From: Candidatus Bipolaricaulota bacterium | GTDB lineage: Bacteria; Bipolaricaulota; Bipolaricaulia; UBA7950; UBA9294 | Direction of reading: 5' to 3' | DNA length: 31,266 bases | NCBI GenBank assembly: GCA_030612175.1 | Contig: JAUWOJ010000005.1 | Span: 1 to 31,266 of the forward strand | Shown: piece by piece, positions 7,737-14,585 of the stretch | Layout: every line of letters begins with the position of its first letter | Position numbering within the stretch: the first letter of the stretch is position 1 | The notes under the pieces: generated by a model | Databases searched by the model: none | Told to the model about the DNA's origin: nothing | What the model saw: the letters and a program-made list of their open reading frames with translations, nothing else | Translations under genes and position numbers: made by a program

Positions 7737-9441
7737 AAAGATCAAGATGGAAGATGCTTTCTCAGAAAGCGATGTCAAACTGTACAGTCGAGGGGACACG
7801 ATAATTGGAACGGTTGTCCAGGTAAACGAAAGTGAGGTTCTAGTTGATATAGGATACAAATCGGAAGGGATTCTCCCTGTGAAAGAACTCTCTCCTTTCC
7901 GAGAGGAGAAGAAGGTCGAGGAAGGGGAGAAGATTGAAGTACTTGTTACCTATATCGACGAGGAAAAAGGAACGGTTTACGCTTCAGAGAAGCAGGCCGA
8001 GTATGAGAAGAGAATTGACCTCCTAGAGGAGGCGCATAGGGATGGTACTGCGGTCGAGGGAGAAATAACAAACGAAGTGAGGAATGCGGGTTATCATGTA
8101 AATCTTGATGGAATTCGGGCCTTCCTTCCAGGTTCTCATCTAGGAAAAGATCTCCCGAGTGCCATTGAAGAATTGAAGGACAAACGGCTGTCGTTCAAAA
8201 TACTTGAACTCTCTCGTCGCGACAAGAACCTCGTCGTATCGCACCGCGCTTGGCTTGAGGGCGAAGCGAAGAAACAGCAAATAGCCCTGTTCAATTCCTT
8301 GGAGGAAGACCAAGAAATTGAGGGTGTGATTCGCAGCATTGTTGACTTTGGCCTGTTTATTGACATTGGCGGCTTTGAGGGGTTGTGCCACCGCTCTGAG
8401 ATAGCGTGGAAGAACCTTCCTGTTCCGCCGCCGGAATACAAAGTGGGAGATAAGGTCAAGACCAAGATTATTGGTTTTGACAAAGAGAAAGGGAAAATCT
8501 CCCTATCCATTAAACGCCTCCGTCCCGATCCATGGAAGGGGATCTCCGAGCGTTATCCAGTAGGCGCTCGAGTTAAAGGAGAGATTGTAAGTGTGACTGA
8601 TTTCGGTGCCTTTGTGCAATTGGAGCAAGACATCGAAGGCTTGATTCACGTCTCTGAGCTGTCGTGGGGTTACCCAGAAAAGCCAGCCGAGGTAGTGACT
8701 GAGGGAGACGAGCTGGAGGTAGTAGTTTTAAGCTGCGATGAAGCAGCACACAGAGTCAGTCTTTCTCTGCGACGTACTCAACGCGATCCATGGGAGGACG
8801 TGGAAGCAAAGTATCCGCAGGGTCAGCGAATGGTTGGCGCAGTTACTAAGATCACGGACTTCGGCGCCTTTGTAAGACTGGAGGAAGGCATAGAAGGTCT
8901 TGTCCATGTGTCTGAGCTGGATTGGGGCCACATTAACCATCCACGCGATGTACTCAAAGAAGAAGAAGAGGTTGAGGTTAAGGTCTTGCATGTGGATAAG
9001 AAAGAACGCCGCATTAGCCTCAGCATCAGAGAGCTAAAGGTGGATCCATGGCGGGAGTTCTTACAAAAGTTTTCGATAGATGAAATTGTCGAAGGAGAGA
9101 TTACAGAAATAAAAGACTTTGGCGCTTTCATGCGAATCACTGAGGATGTTGAGGGACTCATCCATGTTTCGGAAATTACTGACCAGCGGATAGCCACCCC
9201 AGACGAGATTCTCTCTATCGGAGATAAGACGCAAGCTAAAATAATCGGAATCAATGAGGAGAAGAAACAAGTACGTCTCAGCATGCGCCATCTCTTTGAA
9301 CGTACTCCATCTGCTCCTCGCAAGCGGTCAAGGAAGAAAGAGAAGAGTGATGTAGCTCTTCCAGAAACCACAGGACATGAGACCTTGAGCATGCGTGATT
9401 TGCTGGAGGATAAACCGCTTGACCTTGAGAATGAGGAATAG
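7729..9441 (+). CDS. rpsA: 30S ribosomal protein S1, six S1 domains
   Basis: RNA-binding ribosomal protein that brings mRNA to the 30S subunit. The 570-residue protein consists of six OB-fold S1 repeats at roughly residues 20-88, 105-170, 188-258, 275-345, 362-431 and 448-517. Repeats 3-6 are the most canonical, with xDFGAFV and EGLIHVSEL or close variants, while repeats 1 and 2 are divergent, as in E. coli S1 where they bind the ribosome. A charged Lys/Arg-rich tail follows (about 520-570). The ATG at 7729 has AGGTGG 8 bases upstream; a GTG at 7717 in the same frame would overlap that site and is less likely. It is followed after 30 bases by the HU gene. Confidence 0.95.
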   Translation: MDEKIKMEDAFSESDVKLYSRGDTIIGTVVQVNESEVLVDIGYKSEGILPVKELSPFREEKKVEEGEKIEVLVTYIDEEKGTVYASEKQAEYEKRIDLLEEAHRDGTAVEGEITNEVRNAGYHVNLDGIRAFLPGSHLGKDLPSAIEELKDKRLSFKILELSRRDKNLVVSHRAWLEGEAKKQQIALFNSLEEDQEIEGVIRSIVDFGLFIDIGGFEGLCHRSEIAWKNLPVPPPEYKVGDKVKTKIIGFDKEKGKISLSIKRLRPDPWKGISERYPVGARVKGEIVSVTDFGAFVQLEQDIEGLIHVSELSWGYPEKPAEVVTEGDELEVVVLSCDEAAHRVSLSLRRTQRDPWEDVEAKYPQGQRMVGAVTKITDFGAFVRLEEGIEGLVHVSELDWGHINHPRDVLKEEEEVEVKVLHVDKKERRISLSIRELKVDPWREFLQKFSIDEIVEGEITEIKDFGAFMRITEDVEGLIHVSEITDQRIATPDEILSIGDKTQAKIIGINEEKKQVRLSMRHLFERTPSAPRKRSRKKEKSDVALPETTGHETLSMRDLLEDKPLDLENEE

Positions 9442-9471
9442 AGATACCAAAAAGCAAGGAGGAAAGACAGT

Positions 9472-9786
9472 ATGAATAAAGGCGAATTTGTCGGCCAACT
9501 AGCTGATTCAACAGGTTTGACCAAGAAGGAGACGCGCAAGTTTCTTGACTCGGTTCTCAATCTTATCCAGGATAGTCTACTTCGAGCCGAAGCAGTGAAA
9601 CTTGTTGGATTTGGCAAGTTTGCGGTACGGGCGCGTAAGGCAAGCAGTCGCATTAATCCACAAACAAAGATGCCGATTCACGTTCCTGCCAAAGTTGTTC
9701 CATTGTTCAAACCAGGCAAGGGGTTGTGCCGAGGAATAGCGAAAAGCCTGAAAGTGGGACCAACAGGCGGCGTAGCTAAGAAGTAA
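9472..9786 (+). CDS. HU-family DNA-binding protein
   Basis: Small nucleoid protein that bends DNA as a dimer. The 104-residue chain has the two N-terminal helices (residues 1-38), the beta-strand entry VKLVGFGKFAV (about 42-52), and the DNA-gripping arm with RINPQTKMPIHVPAK (about 60-74) including the usual proline at the arm tip. It has a basic C-terminal extension of about 12 residues (GPTGGVAKK) beyond the classical 90. A strong Shine-Dalgarno AAGGAGG lies 9 bases before the ATG. It closes the plus-strand housekeeping run; its stop overlaps the convergent acpS stop by 11 bases. Confidence 0.93.
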   Translation: MNKGEFVGQLADSTGLTKKETRKFLDSVLNLIQDSLLRAEAVKLVGFGKFAVRARKASSRINPQTKMPIHVPAKVVPLFKPGKGLCRGIAKSLKVGPTGGVAKK

Positions 9787-10132
9787 CAGGTAGTTTCTCA
9801 AATAGAACACAAGCAATGGCCAGTTTCTCTGTATGAGAGAGGCTGGCCTCAATTTTCCCGGAGATGATCGAACAAGTTATTTTGGGACGGCCTGAGGCAG
9901 TGTGATTCACTTCAATGGAGTGAAAAGGTAAGGAGTAACCAACAGCCTTGATTAGTGCTTCCTTGGCAGCAAAGCGAGCAGCTAGGCGCTCAAAGCGTAA
10001 ATCGCTGGACGCCGACAAGGCGTAGTTAATCTCCCCTTGCGTGAATAGACGGTTGAGAAAGCGTTGACCATAATGCTCCACCATATCCTTTATTCGCTGC
10101 ACCTCTACAATGTCAATTCCTATCCTGATCAT
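9776..10132 (-). CDS. acpS: Holo-[acyl-carrier-protein] synthase
   Basis: Transfers 4'-phosphopantetheine from CoA to the serine of acyl carrier protein, activating fatty acid synthesis. The 118-residue protein has the magnesium-binding GIDIVEV (Asp7) at the start and the ARFAAKEALIKA motif with Glu58, both standard for AcpS, and normal length. The ATG overlaps the gmk stop in ATGA (10129-10132). Its last codons overlap the HU gene on the other strand, and the HU terminator hairpin lies inside its coding sequence. It is the last gene of the amrB, yicC, gmk, acpS operon. Confidence 0.94.
   Translation of the reverse strand: MIRIGIDIVEVQRIKDMVEHYGQRFLNRLFTQGEINYALSASSDLRFERLAARFAAKEALIKAVGYSLPFHSIEVNHTASGRPKITCSIISGKIEASLSHTEKLAIACVLFEKLPVTS
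9818..9856 (+). terminator. Rho-independent terminator of the rpsA-HU run, inside acpS
   Basis: A 13-base-pair stem (9818-9830 with 9836-9848; GGCCAG at the base) closes on the 5-base loop GTATG and is followed by TCAATTTT. In the plus-strand RNA two of the pairs are U-G wobbles; in the minus-strand RNA the same positions would be A-C mismatches and the tail would be A-rich, so it is built for plus-strand transcripts. It lies within the coding region of convergent acpS. Confidence 0.75.
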
Positions 10133-10749
10133 GCAATCCTGACGCGGGTTCGCTCCGCAATAATGATCGATTGTAGTTCATCAACAGCAGCGCTGAATGT
10201 GTCGTTTAGTACTAGATAATCAAACAAAGGAAGTGCCTTCATTTCCTGTCCTGATAATTCTAGCCGGGCATTGACCTGTGTTTCATTCTCTGTTCCCCTT
10301 TCCTGTAAGCGCTCTTTCAGGATGTCGAGAGAAGAAGTGGTGAGGAAGATGTACACTGCGGAGAAGTCGGTCGATTCGCAGTTTCTTAGCAGTCTTGCTC
10401 CATTTACATCGATATTCAAGATAACATCTTTGCCTTGCCTGAAGACCTCCATGACTTGAGGGAGAGAAGTTCCATATTGGTCGCCAAGGTAAGTTACATG
10501 CTCAATAAACTCTTTGTGTGCTACTAGCTGGTCAAATTCCAGGCGCGAGATGTAGTGGTAATCCCTGCCCGCTATCTCGCTGACGCGGCGTGGCCGTGTA
10601 GTGTAGGAGACCGAGAAAGATAAGCCAGGCAGGATTTGCATCACTCGCTCTATTACGGAATTCTTCCCTGCTCCTGAAGGCCCGCATACGACAAATGCAA
10701 TCCTACTGCCGATTCCCCTTCGTTGTGTTGCGATTGATTTACTCAACAT
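10129..10749 (-). CDS. gmk: Guanylate kinase
   Basis: Phosphorylates GMP to GDP. The 206-residue protein has the P-loop GPSGAGKN (23-30), the GMP-binding YTTRPRR (50-56) and GRDYHYIS (66-73), FIEH and the ILNIDVNGARLL core (about 110-121), all in the usual order. One oddity: the P-loop residue after the lysine, normally Ser or Thr and a magnesium ligand, is Asn30; the next residue is Ser31. The ATG (10747-10749) lies inside the yicC end (11-base overlap); the first 15 residues precede the fold and could be extra. Its stop overlaps acpS. Confidence 0.92.
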   Translation of the reverse strand: MLSKSIATQRRGIGSRIAFVVCGPSGAGKNSVIERVMQILPGLSFSVSYTTRPRRVSEIAGRDYHYISRLEFDQLVAHKEFIEHVTYLGDQYGTSLPQVMEVFRQGKDVILNIDVNGARLLRNCESTDFSAVYIFLTTSSLDILKERLQERGTENETQVNARLELSGQEMKALPLFDYLVLNDTFSAAVDELQSIIIAERTRVRIA

Positions 10750-11602
10750 TTCTCACCTGTTCCCTGAACCGCTCGATCTGTACCTTCATGTCAATAATCA
10801 AAGAATTGATCTGCAAATCCTTGGACTTCGAGCCAAGGGTATTTGTCTCTCTTAACAGTTCTTGGGCGAGAAAATCAAGTTCTTGGCCAATTGGCTCGGT
10901 TTTGTCGATAAGCGCATTGACTCGTTTGATGTGTGTCTCTAGTCTGACTACCTCTTCGCGTACGTCGCTGCGCTCTGCTAGCAGAGCAATTTCCGCTCCC
11001 AGGCGGTCAGAATCAATCTCGATAGCCAGTTCATCCACGCGCTGCTGTAACCGCGATCGCAGCTCCTCTGTTAACATAGGCAGGCGCTCTTTGATTCGAG
11101 TCAATAACAGAGATAGCTCATCCATAAGTCGCTTAAGCTCGGCGCCAATACAGCTTCCCTCTTTTTCACGCGCGTCCGTTGTGGCGCTGATTGCGTGCAT
11201 TATGGTTGGTCTGATTATTGGCCAAAGTTCTTCATCCGCTTCTTGTAAGGGTTGGAATGCGCCAAGTTGAATTAGATCACTGATAGCAGGTGAAGAGGCC
11301 AAGGAAAGTTTCCTGCAAATCTCTTCTAACTCAACAAGGTAATCGCGCAGTACTTCGACGTCGAAGAATCTCTTCTTACGTGAATCGCCCTGCTGTTCAA
11401 TGTCTACCCAAATATCCAACTTTCCACGGTGGAAAGCATCTTTTAATGTCTTCTCTATATATACCTGTAGCTGTGGGCGCCCATGTAACGAATGGAGTTT
11501 CACGGCTAGGTAGCGGTTGTTGACTGTGCGGATTCTCACCGTAGTGCGCCATTTGCGCTCTATTGTCTCGCTGGTACCAAATCCTGTCATACTCTTAATC
11601 AT
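10739..11602 (-). CDS. yicC: YicC/YloC-family endoribonuclease
   Basis: Member of the YicC family; E. coli YicC was reported to act as an endoribonuclease in small-RNA turnover. The 287-residue protein begins with the family hallmark MIKSMTGFG, has VNNRYLAVKL near residue 30, a long charged helical middle, and the C-terminal signature GQELDFLAQELLRETNTLGSKS (about 249-270), where family members carry the acidic residues. The ATG at 11602 has AGGAG 5 bases upstream and overlaps the amrB stop by 8 bases; a GTG two codons earlier is less likely. Its 3' end overlaps gmk by 11 bases, the common yicC-gmk pairing. Confidence 0.92.
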   Translation of the reverse strand: MIKSMTGFGTSETIERKWRTTVRIRTVNNRYLAVKLHSLHGRPQLQVYIEKTLKDAFHRGKLDIWVDIEQQGDSRKKRFFDVEVLRDYLVELEEICRKLSLASSPAISDLIQLGAFQPLQEADEELWPIIRPTIMHAISATTDAREKEGSCIGAELKRLMDELSLLLTRIKERLPMLTEELRSRLQQRVDELAIEIDSDRLGAEIALLAERSDVREEVVRLETHIKRVNALIDKTEPIGQELDFLAQELLRETNTLGSKSKDLQINSLIIDMKVQIERFREQVRNVE

Positions 11603-12434
11603 GTACACTCCTGGAAAAGCAGATTGATGCGTAGCCGACCACAGAGCTTCGATCTCCGGTTACATCACCAGAGGTACTATAGCTTAGGAGGCGGACAGTG
11701 TTTACGTTGAGTATTTGTGCGACCGTCATCAGGATGACAATTGCTCCTCCTCCACAGATGGAAAGATGCCTTTCCGCAAGCAGGTGATAGAACCCTTCGC
11801 TATCCAGAGCAAGGATCCGATCGATCGCTTCCTGATCTAATTGCGAGGCGATCATGTGTGGCTGGTAGTGAGTGAAGTCACTACTTGCTATTACTACTCC
11901 TCCTTTGCCTTGAATTGCTTCTGCGATCTTCTCGCCTGCCTGCACTAGCTCGGAAAAAGGAGGTAACATAACACAGATTGGGACAAATGGGATTGCTGAT
12001 CCAAACAAGAACTGCAGAAAAGGGAGTTGTACCTCAATCGAATGTTCTCGAGAGAAAGCCCCGGGTGATGCTTCGATCTCTCCGGAGATAAGTTGGTGAG
12101 CAAGGTCACTGGCAATGGGTGCATCCCCCAGTGGAGTACGCCACACACCACTGGTCATAATGGAGATAGGTGCTCCTAGTCCGGTGTGATTTGCCCCAAG
12201 GATAATTGCCCACCGTGGTTTGCCGAGGGAGGCAAGAGCAGAATATCCGGTCGCTGCTACTGGGCCGGAGAAAGGATACCCTGCATGTGGAGCAATTAGT
12301 CCACAAGGATAGGTTAGGGCAGCTTTAGCAGTGATCGTTGATTCGCCAAAGAGGTCAGAGATCTCATTGGAGAGAGATGTACGATTTCCTGGGTAGTAAG
12401 CGCCGGCAGCAACCGGCTCGCGAACATGATTCAT
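11595..12434 (-). CDS. amrB: AmmeMemoRadiSam system protein B (MEMO family)
   Basis: Protein of the MEMO/class III dioxygenase-like fold, found in bacteria and archaea beside AMMECR1 and radical-SAM partners; its reaction in prokaryotes is not settled. The 279-residue protein has REPVAAGAYYPG at the start, APHAGYPFSGPVAA with His50, LGANHTG with His83, SSDFTHY with His189, and CGGGAI with Cys227; the equivalents in human MEMO1 line a metal site. No AMMECR1 or radical-SAM partner is in this window. It leads the operon amrB, yicC, gmk, acpS. No Shine-Dalgarno precedes the ATG, and the promoter places the start site only a few bases upstream. Confidence 0.9.
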   Translation of the reverse strand: MNHVREPVAAGAYYPGNRTSLSNEISDLFGESTITAKAALTYPCGLIAPHAGYPFSGPVAATGYSALASLGKPRWAIILGANHTGLGAPISIMTSGVWRTPLGDAPIASDLAHQLISGEIEASPGAFSREHSIEVQLPFLQFLFGSAIPFVPICVMLPPFSELVQAGEKIAEAIQGKGGVVIASSDFTHYQPHMIASQLDQEAIDRILALDSEGFYHLLAERHLSICGGGAIVILMTVAQILNVNTVRLLSYSTSGDVTGDRSSVVGYASICFSRSVHD

Positions 12435-12443
12435 GGTGCTGGT

Positions 12444-12473
12444 ATTGTAGCGCTAAGGATAAGGTGGTCGCAA
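12444..12473 (-). promoter_or_regulatory. Predicted promoter of amrB operon (near-leaderless)
   Basis: On the minus strand: -35 TTGCGA (12473-12468), 18-base spacer, -10 TACAAT (12449-12444). The amrB ATG begins at 12434, 9 bases after the -10 box, so the leader would be about 2-5 bases. It stands back to back with the tRNA promoter; the two -35 boxes are 5 bases apart. Confidence 0.5.
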
Positions 12474-12478
12474 CAATC

Positions 12479-12507
12479 TTGACAAGAATCTCTCTGTTAC
12501 TTAACAT
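12479..12507 (+). promoter_or_regulatory. Predicted promoter of tRNA-Gln
   Basis: Consensus -35 TTGACA (12479-12484), 17-base spacer and -10 TAACAT (12502-12507), 12 bases before the first tRNA base. Transcription would begin near 12514. Confidence 0.6.
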
Positions 12508-12519
12508 TGTTCTGTTTAC

Positions 12520-12590
12520 TGGGAGATCGTCTAATGGTAGGACGACAGGCCCTGGCCCTGTTAGTGGGGGTTCGAATCCTCCTCTCCCAA
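12520..12590 (+). tRNA. tRNA-Gln (anticodon CTG) with C33
   Basis: A 71-base cloverleaf: acceptor stem 12520-12526 with 12583-12589 (seven pairs, including the weak U1-A72 typical of tRNA-Gln), D arm 12529-12543, anticodon stem 12545-12549 with 12557-12561, loop CCCTGGC (12550-12556), four-base variable region, T arm with TTCGAAT loop (12571-12577), discriminator A at 12590. The anticodon 12552-12554 reads CTG, decoding CAG as glutamine. CCA is not encoded. Position 33 (12551) is C instead of the near-universal U. A good promoter suggests it is transcribed. Confidence 0.85.
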
Positions 12591-12618
12591 ATTGTTCGAG
12601 ACAAAACACCCAGGCACT

Positions 12619-12781
12619 GCTTCCGCAGAGTTTGTGCGGCGATTGTAGCCGGCCTTTCCGCACACAGGGACCGGGTGCACTACGACAATGGGAAGGAACT
12701 CACAGAGCATGAACGAATTGCCCTGAGGCGCTGAGAGGGGGGATCTACTTTGCCCACCCGTCCCGTGCGAACCGAAATTAG
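12619..12781 (+). mobile_element. Decayed IS30-family transposase fragment
   Basis: The frame through 12684 reads DRVH-YDNGKEL-EHERIALR, matching the second DDE motif region of IS30-family transposases (usual form vhTLTxDNGKEFaeHexIA). It runs into a stop at 12732-12734. Shifting frame, 12743-12781 reads IYFAHPSRANRN then stop, matching the following family segment (vYFAhPy). Upstream, CAAIVAGLSAHR fits the helix that precedes the motif. So a piece of about 50 codons is left, with a probable small deletion after VH and a frameshift before IYFAHP. No terminal inverted repeats were seen. It starts about 30 bases after the tRNA. Confidence 0.7.
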
Positions 12782-12895
12782 AAGTCACTGCCCACTCGAA
12801 ACGACAAAGAGCCAGTCTATAGATCTCACAGGCGAGGTGAGTACGCCTTCCAAATGGTCTAGTGGCTGTTGAGGCCCGAATTAACCGTATTTCTA

Positions 12896-12924
12896 TTGAC
12901 AAAGACTCATTTTTGTGCTATCGT
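12896..12924 (+). promoter_or_regulatory. Predicted promoter of the sugar ABC transporter operon
   Basis: Perfect -35 TTGACA (12896-12901), 17-base spacer and -10 TATCGT (12919-12924). The transcription start would fall near 12931, giving a leader of about 290 bases before the binding-protein gene. The operator-like palindrome at 12916-12929 covers the -10 box. Confidence 0.65.
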
Positions 12925-12929
12925 TTGCA
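12916..12929. promoter_or_regulatory. LacI-type operator 1
   Basis: TGCTATCGTTTGCA matches the palindrome TGCAAACGTTTGCA at 12 of 14 positions and lies across the -10 box of the transporter promoter, a position that would block RNA polymerase. The likely binder is the LacI-family repressor encoded at 18856-19866. Two better copies lie at 19892 and 22225. Confidence 0.6.
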
Positions 12930-13223
12930 TGACTTCACTATGAAATTCATAGCAGATCGCAGTGATAAAGAATACTTTCGAGAAAAAAGACATCTAGCTA
13001 TTCTATCCGGTTTACGCAACTACTTACTTGAGGAGAGGCAACCGGGGTACATCTCATGCTGAAGCAACCACCTCTAGGGCTGAGATTGCATCGAACACGA
13101 ATAAATGCTTCTTGGATGCCGCATACAATGTAGATATTATTCCTATTATAGGAGGTGATTGGCGAGAGAATACACTGTAAGAAGAACATGTGTTACAGAC
13201 CTTAAAATCAAGGAGGAGGAAAA
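12930..13223 (+). other. Long untranslated leader of the transporter operon
   Basis: No supported full-size gene in these 294 bases. A 40-codon frame from an ATG at 12940 has no ribosome-binding site and resembles nothing I know. A second weaker promoter-like pair (TTGGAT 13112-13117, 17 bases, TATTAT 13135-13140) and a ten-base perfect anti-Shine-Dalgarno complement (13150-13159) lie in its 3' part. A CTGAGA motif near 13080 recalls the TPP riboswitch, but the rest of that aptamer is absent. Confidence 0.35.
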
Positions 13224-13227
13224 ATGA
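13159..13227 (+). other. Possible 22-codon leader peptide coupled to the binding-protein gene
   Basis: TTG at 13159 opens 22 codons (MAREYTVRRTCVTDLKIKEE and two more) ending in a TGA that overlaps the binding-protein ATG as ATGA (13224-13227). AGGAGGTGAT (13150-13159), fully complementary to the usual 16S rRNA 3' end, precedes it, but the spacing of AGGAGG to TTG is only 3 bases, which is short. It could alternatively be a ribosome standby site. Confidence 0.25.
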
Positions 13228-14585
13228 AACGTTTGTTTTTATTGATGCTGATCGGGTGCTTTGTGGTGTCCGGAGGGCTTATTACTCTGGGACAGGATAC
13301 GGAGACTGTTACGATTACTGTCCGGTGTCGGGCGAAGCCGCCGATGGAAGACTGGCGCGGCAACAACTTCATTCTCGCTGCCGAGGGACTCAACGCCGAC
13401 CTGGAGGCCGCAGGTGACCCTAGGCGCGTAGAAGTCGTGATCATCCAGGACAACATTGATTGGGGTCCGTACGTGACGGAGTTCGTGTTGAGCTACGGCG
13501 CGGGCGAGGAACCCGATATCTGGCTTACGGGACACGAGTACATCGGAGTTCAGGCCGAGGCGGGCCGGATCATCGCATTGGATGAGCTGATGAAGGAGTT
13601 CCCCGGGTTCAATAACGTTATCGATAGCCTGTGGGAAAGCACGAGTTACAAGGGCGAGATCTGGGGAGTCCCCCAGGATGCTGAGGCACGCCCCCTCTAC
13701 TTCAACAAAGCTCTGTTAGGCGAGCTGGGTTGGACTGCGAACGAGATCGCGGCTCTGCCGAATAATATCGAGAAGGGCGAATTCACCCTCAACGACATGC
13801 TGACAGTGGCTAAGGAAGCGGTGGACGAAGGCGTGGTCGCTGATGGCAACGGTTTCTGGATGCGTCCGTCGAACGGGCCTGACTTCACCGCACTCTACTA
13901 CGCTTTCGGCGGGGAGACGATCGATGTCGCAACCGGCAAGCTCGTCTTCAATGAAGTGGCCGGCCTCAAGTACTACCAGTTCTTCTACGATGCAGCGCAG
14001 ATCTACGGATCCATGGGCGGCCTCGGCTTGGGTTGGGGCGACGCATGGCATCCTGGAGTTTCCGGGAGCAAGGTCCTCTTCTGGGTCGGCGGGACATGGC
14101 AGTGGGCCGAATGGGCTGAACTCTTCCTCAAGGATCTTGGCGGAGAGGCCTATATGTGGGAGACCTTCGGCATTGCGTTGATCCCAGCCGCAGAGCAGGG
14201 CGGCCAGCCGAATTCCCTCACACACCCGATGGCCTACCTCATCAGTTCTCAGTGTGAAGACCCGGACCTGGCGCTGGCCTTAATCGACAAGGTCACCGAC
14301 TACGGACCGAACACCCGTCACGCGATCGCCAGCACTCACCTGGGTATCCTGAACGGACAAACGGAGTACAAGTTCTATAAGGATTCCCGCCTGCTGAGCG
14401 AGACGTTGTACATGCTGGATTACACCACCTTCTTGCCCAACAACCCGTACTGGGGCCCATATTCCACCATTACCTACGAGGCCCTGGCGGCGGTGGTGGG
14501 AGACGATTTCACACCCCAGGAGGCGGTGGAATTCGTAGTGGATGGCCTCCAACGTGAACTGGGTGACGATGTAATCATCCGGTGA
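13224..14585 (+). CDS. ABC transporter sugar-binding protein (family 1), probable inositol or inositol-phosphate binder
   Basis: Extracytoplasmic solute-binding protein of 453 residues, long for but consistent with the MalE/UgpB-like cluster. An N-terminal signal with a Lys-Arg start and hydrophobic core spans about residues 1-23. LIGC (9-12) could be a short lipobox with Cys12, but cleavage after residue 23 or so is equally possible. The mature part has the family pattern: PDIWLTGHEYIG (about 98-109), aromatic-rich sugar pocket segments, and GVPQDAEARPLYFNKALL (about 149-166). A very strong Shine-Dalgarno, AAGGAGGAGG, lies 4 bases before the ATG. It is first in the operon with two permeases and an ATPase. 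The substrate is inferred from the iol genes downstream and the Thermotoga inositol-phosphate transporter InoEFGK, not from the sequence itself. Confidence 0.85.
   Translation: MKRLFLLMLIGCFVVSGGLITLGQDTETVTITVRCRAKPPMEDWRGNNFILAAEGLNADLEAAGDPRRVEVVIIQDNIDWGPYVTEFVLSYGAGEEPDIWLTGHEYIGVQAEAGRIIALDELMKEFPGFNNVIDSLWESTSYKGEIWGVPQDAEARPLYFNKALLGELGWTANEIAALPNNIEKGEFTLNDMLTVAKEAVDEGVVADGNGFWMRPSNGPDFTALYYAFGGETIDVATGKLVFNEVAGLKYYQFFYDAAQIYGSMGGLGLGWGDAWHPGVSGSKVLFWVGGTWQWAEWAELFLKDLGGEAYMWETFGIALIPAAEQGGQPNSLTHPMAYLISSQCEDPDLALALIDKVTDYGPNTRHAIASTHLGILNGQTEYKFYKDSRLLSETLYMLDYTTFLPNNPYWGPYSTITYEALAAVVGDDFTPQEAVEFVVDGLQRELGDDVIIR

Noticed and set aside
8823..9653. Long antisense frame (276 codons) opposite rpsA and HU
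   Set aside because: Ser/Arg-rich shadow of the S1-repeat coding sequence with no ribosome-binding site.
12862..13062. 66-residue frame across the transporter promoter
   Set aside because: It spans the TTGACA/TATCGT promoter and operator, has no ribosome-binding site and no recognisable family features.
13078..13085. GGCTGAGA motif in the transporter leader, recalling the TPP riboswitch
   Set aside because: The matching second conserved block of the aptamer (CCTGATCTGG and GCGTAGG-like parts) is absent downstream, and the genes have no thiamine link.
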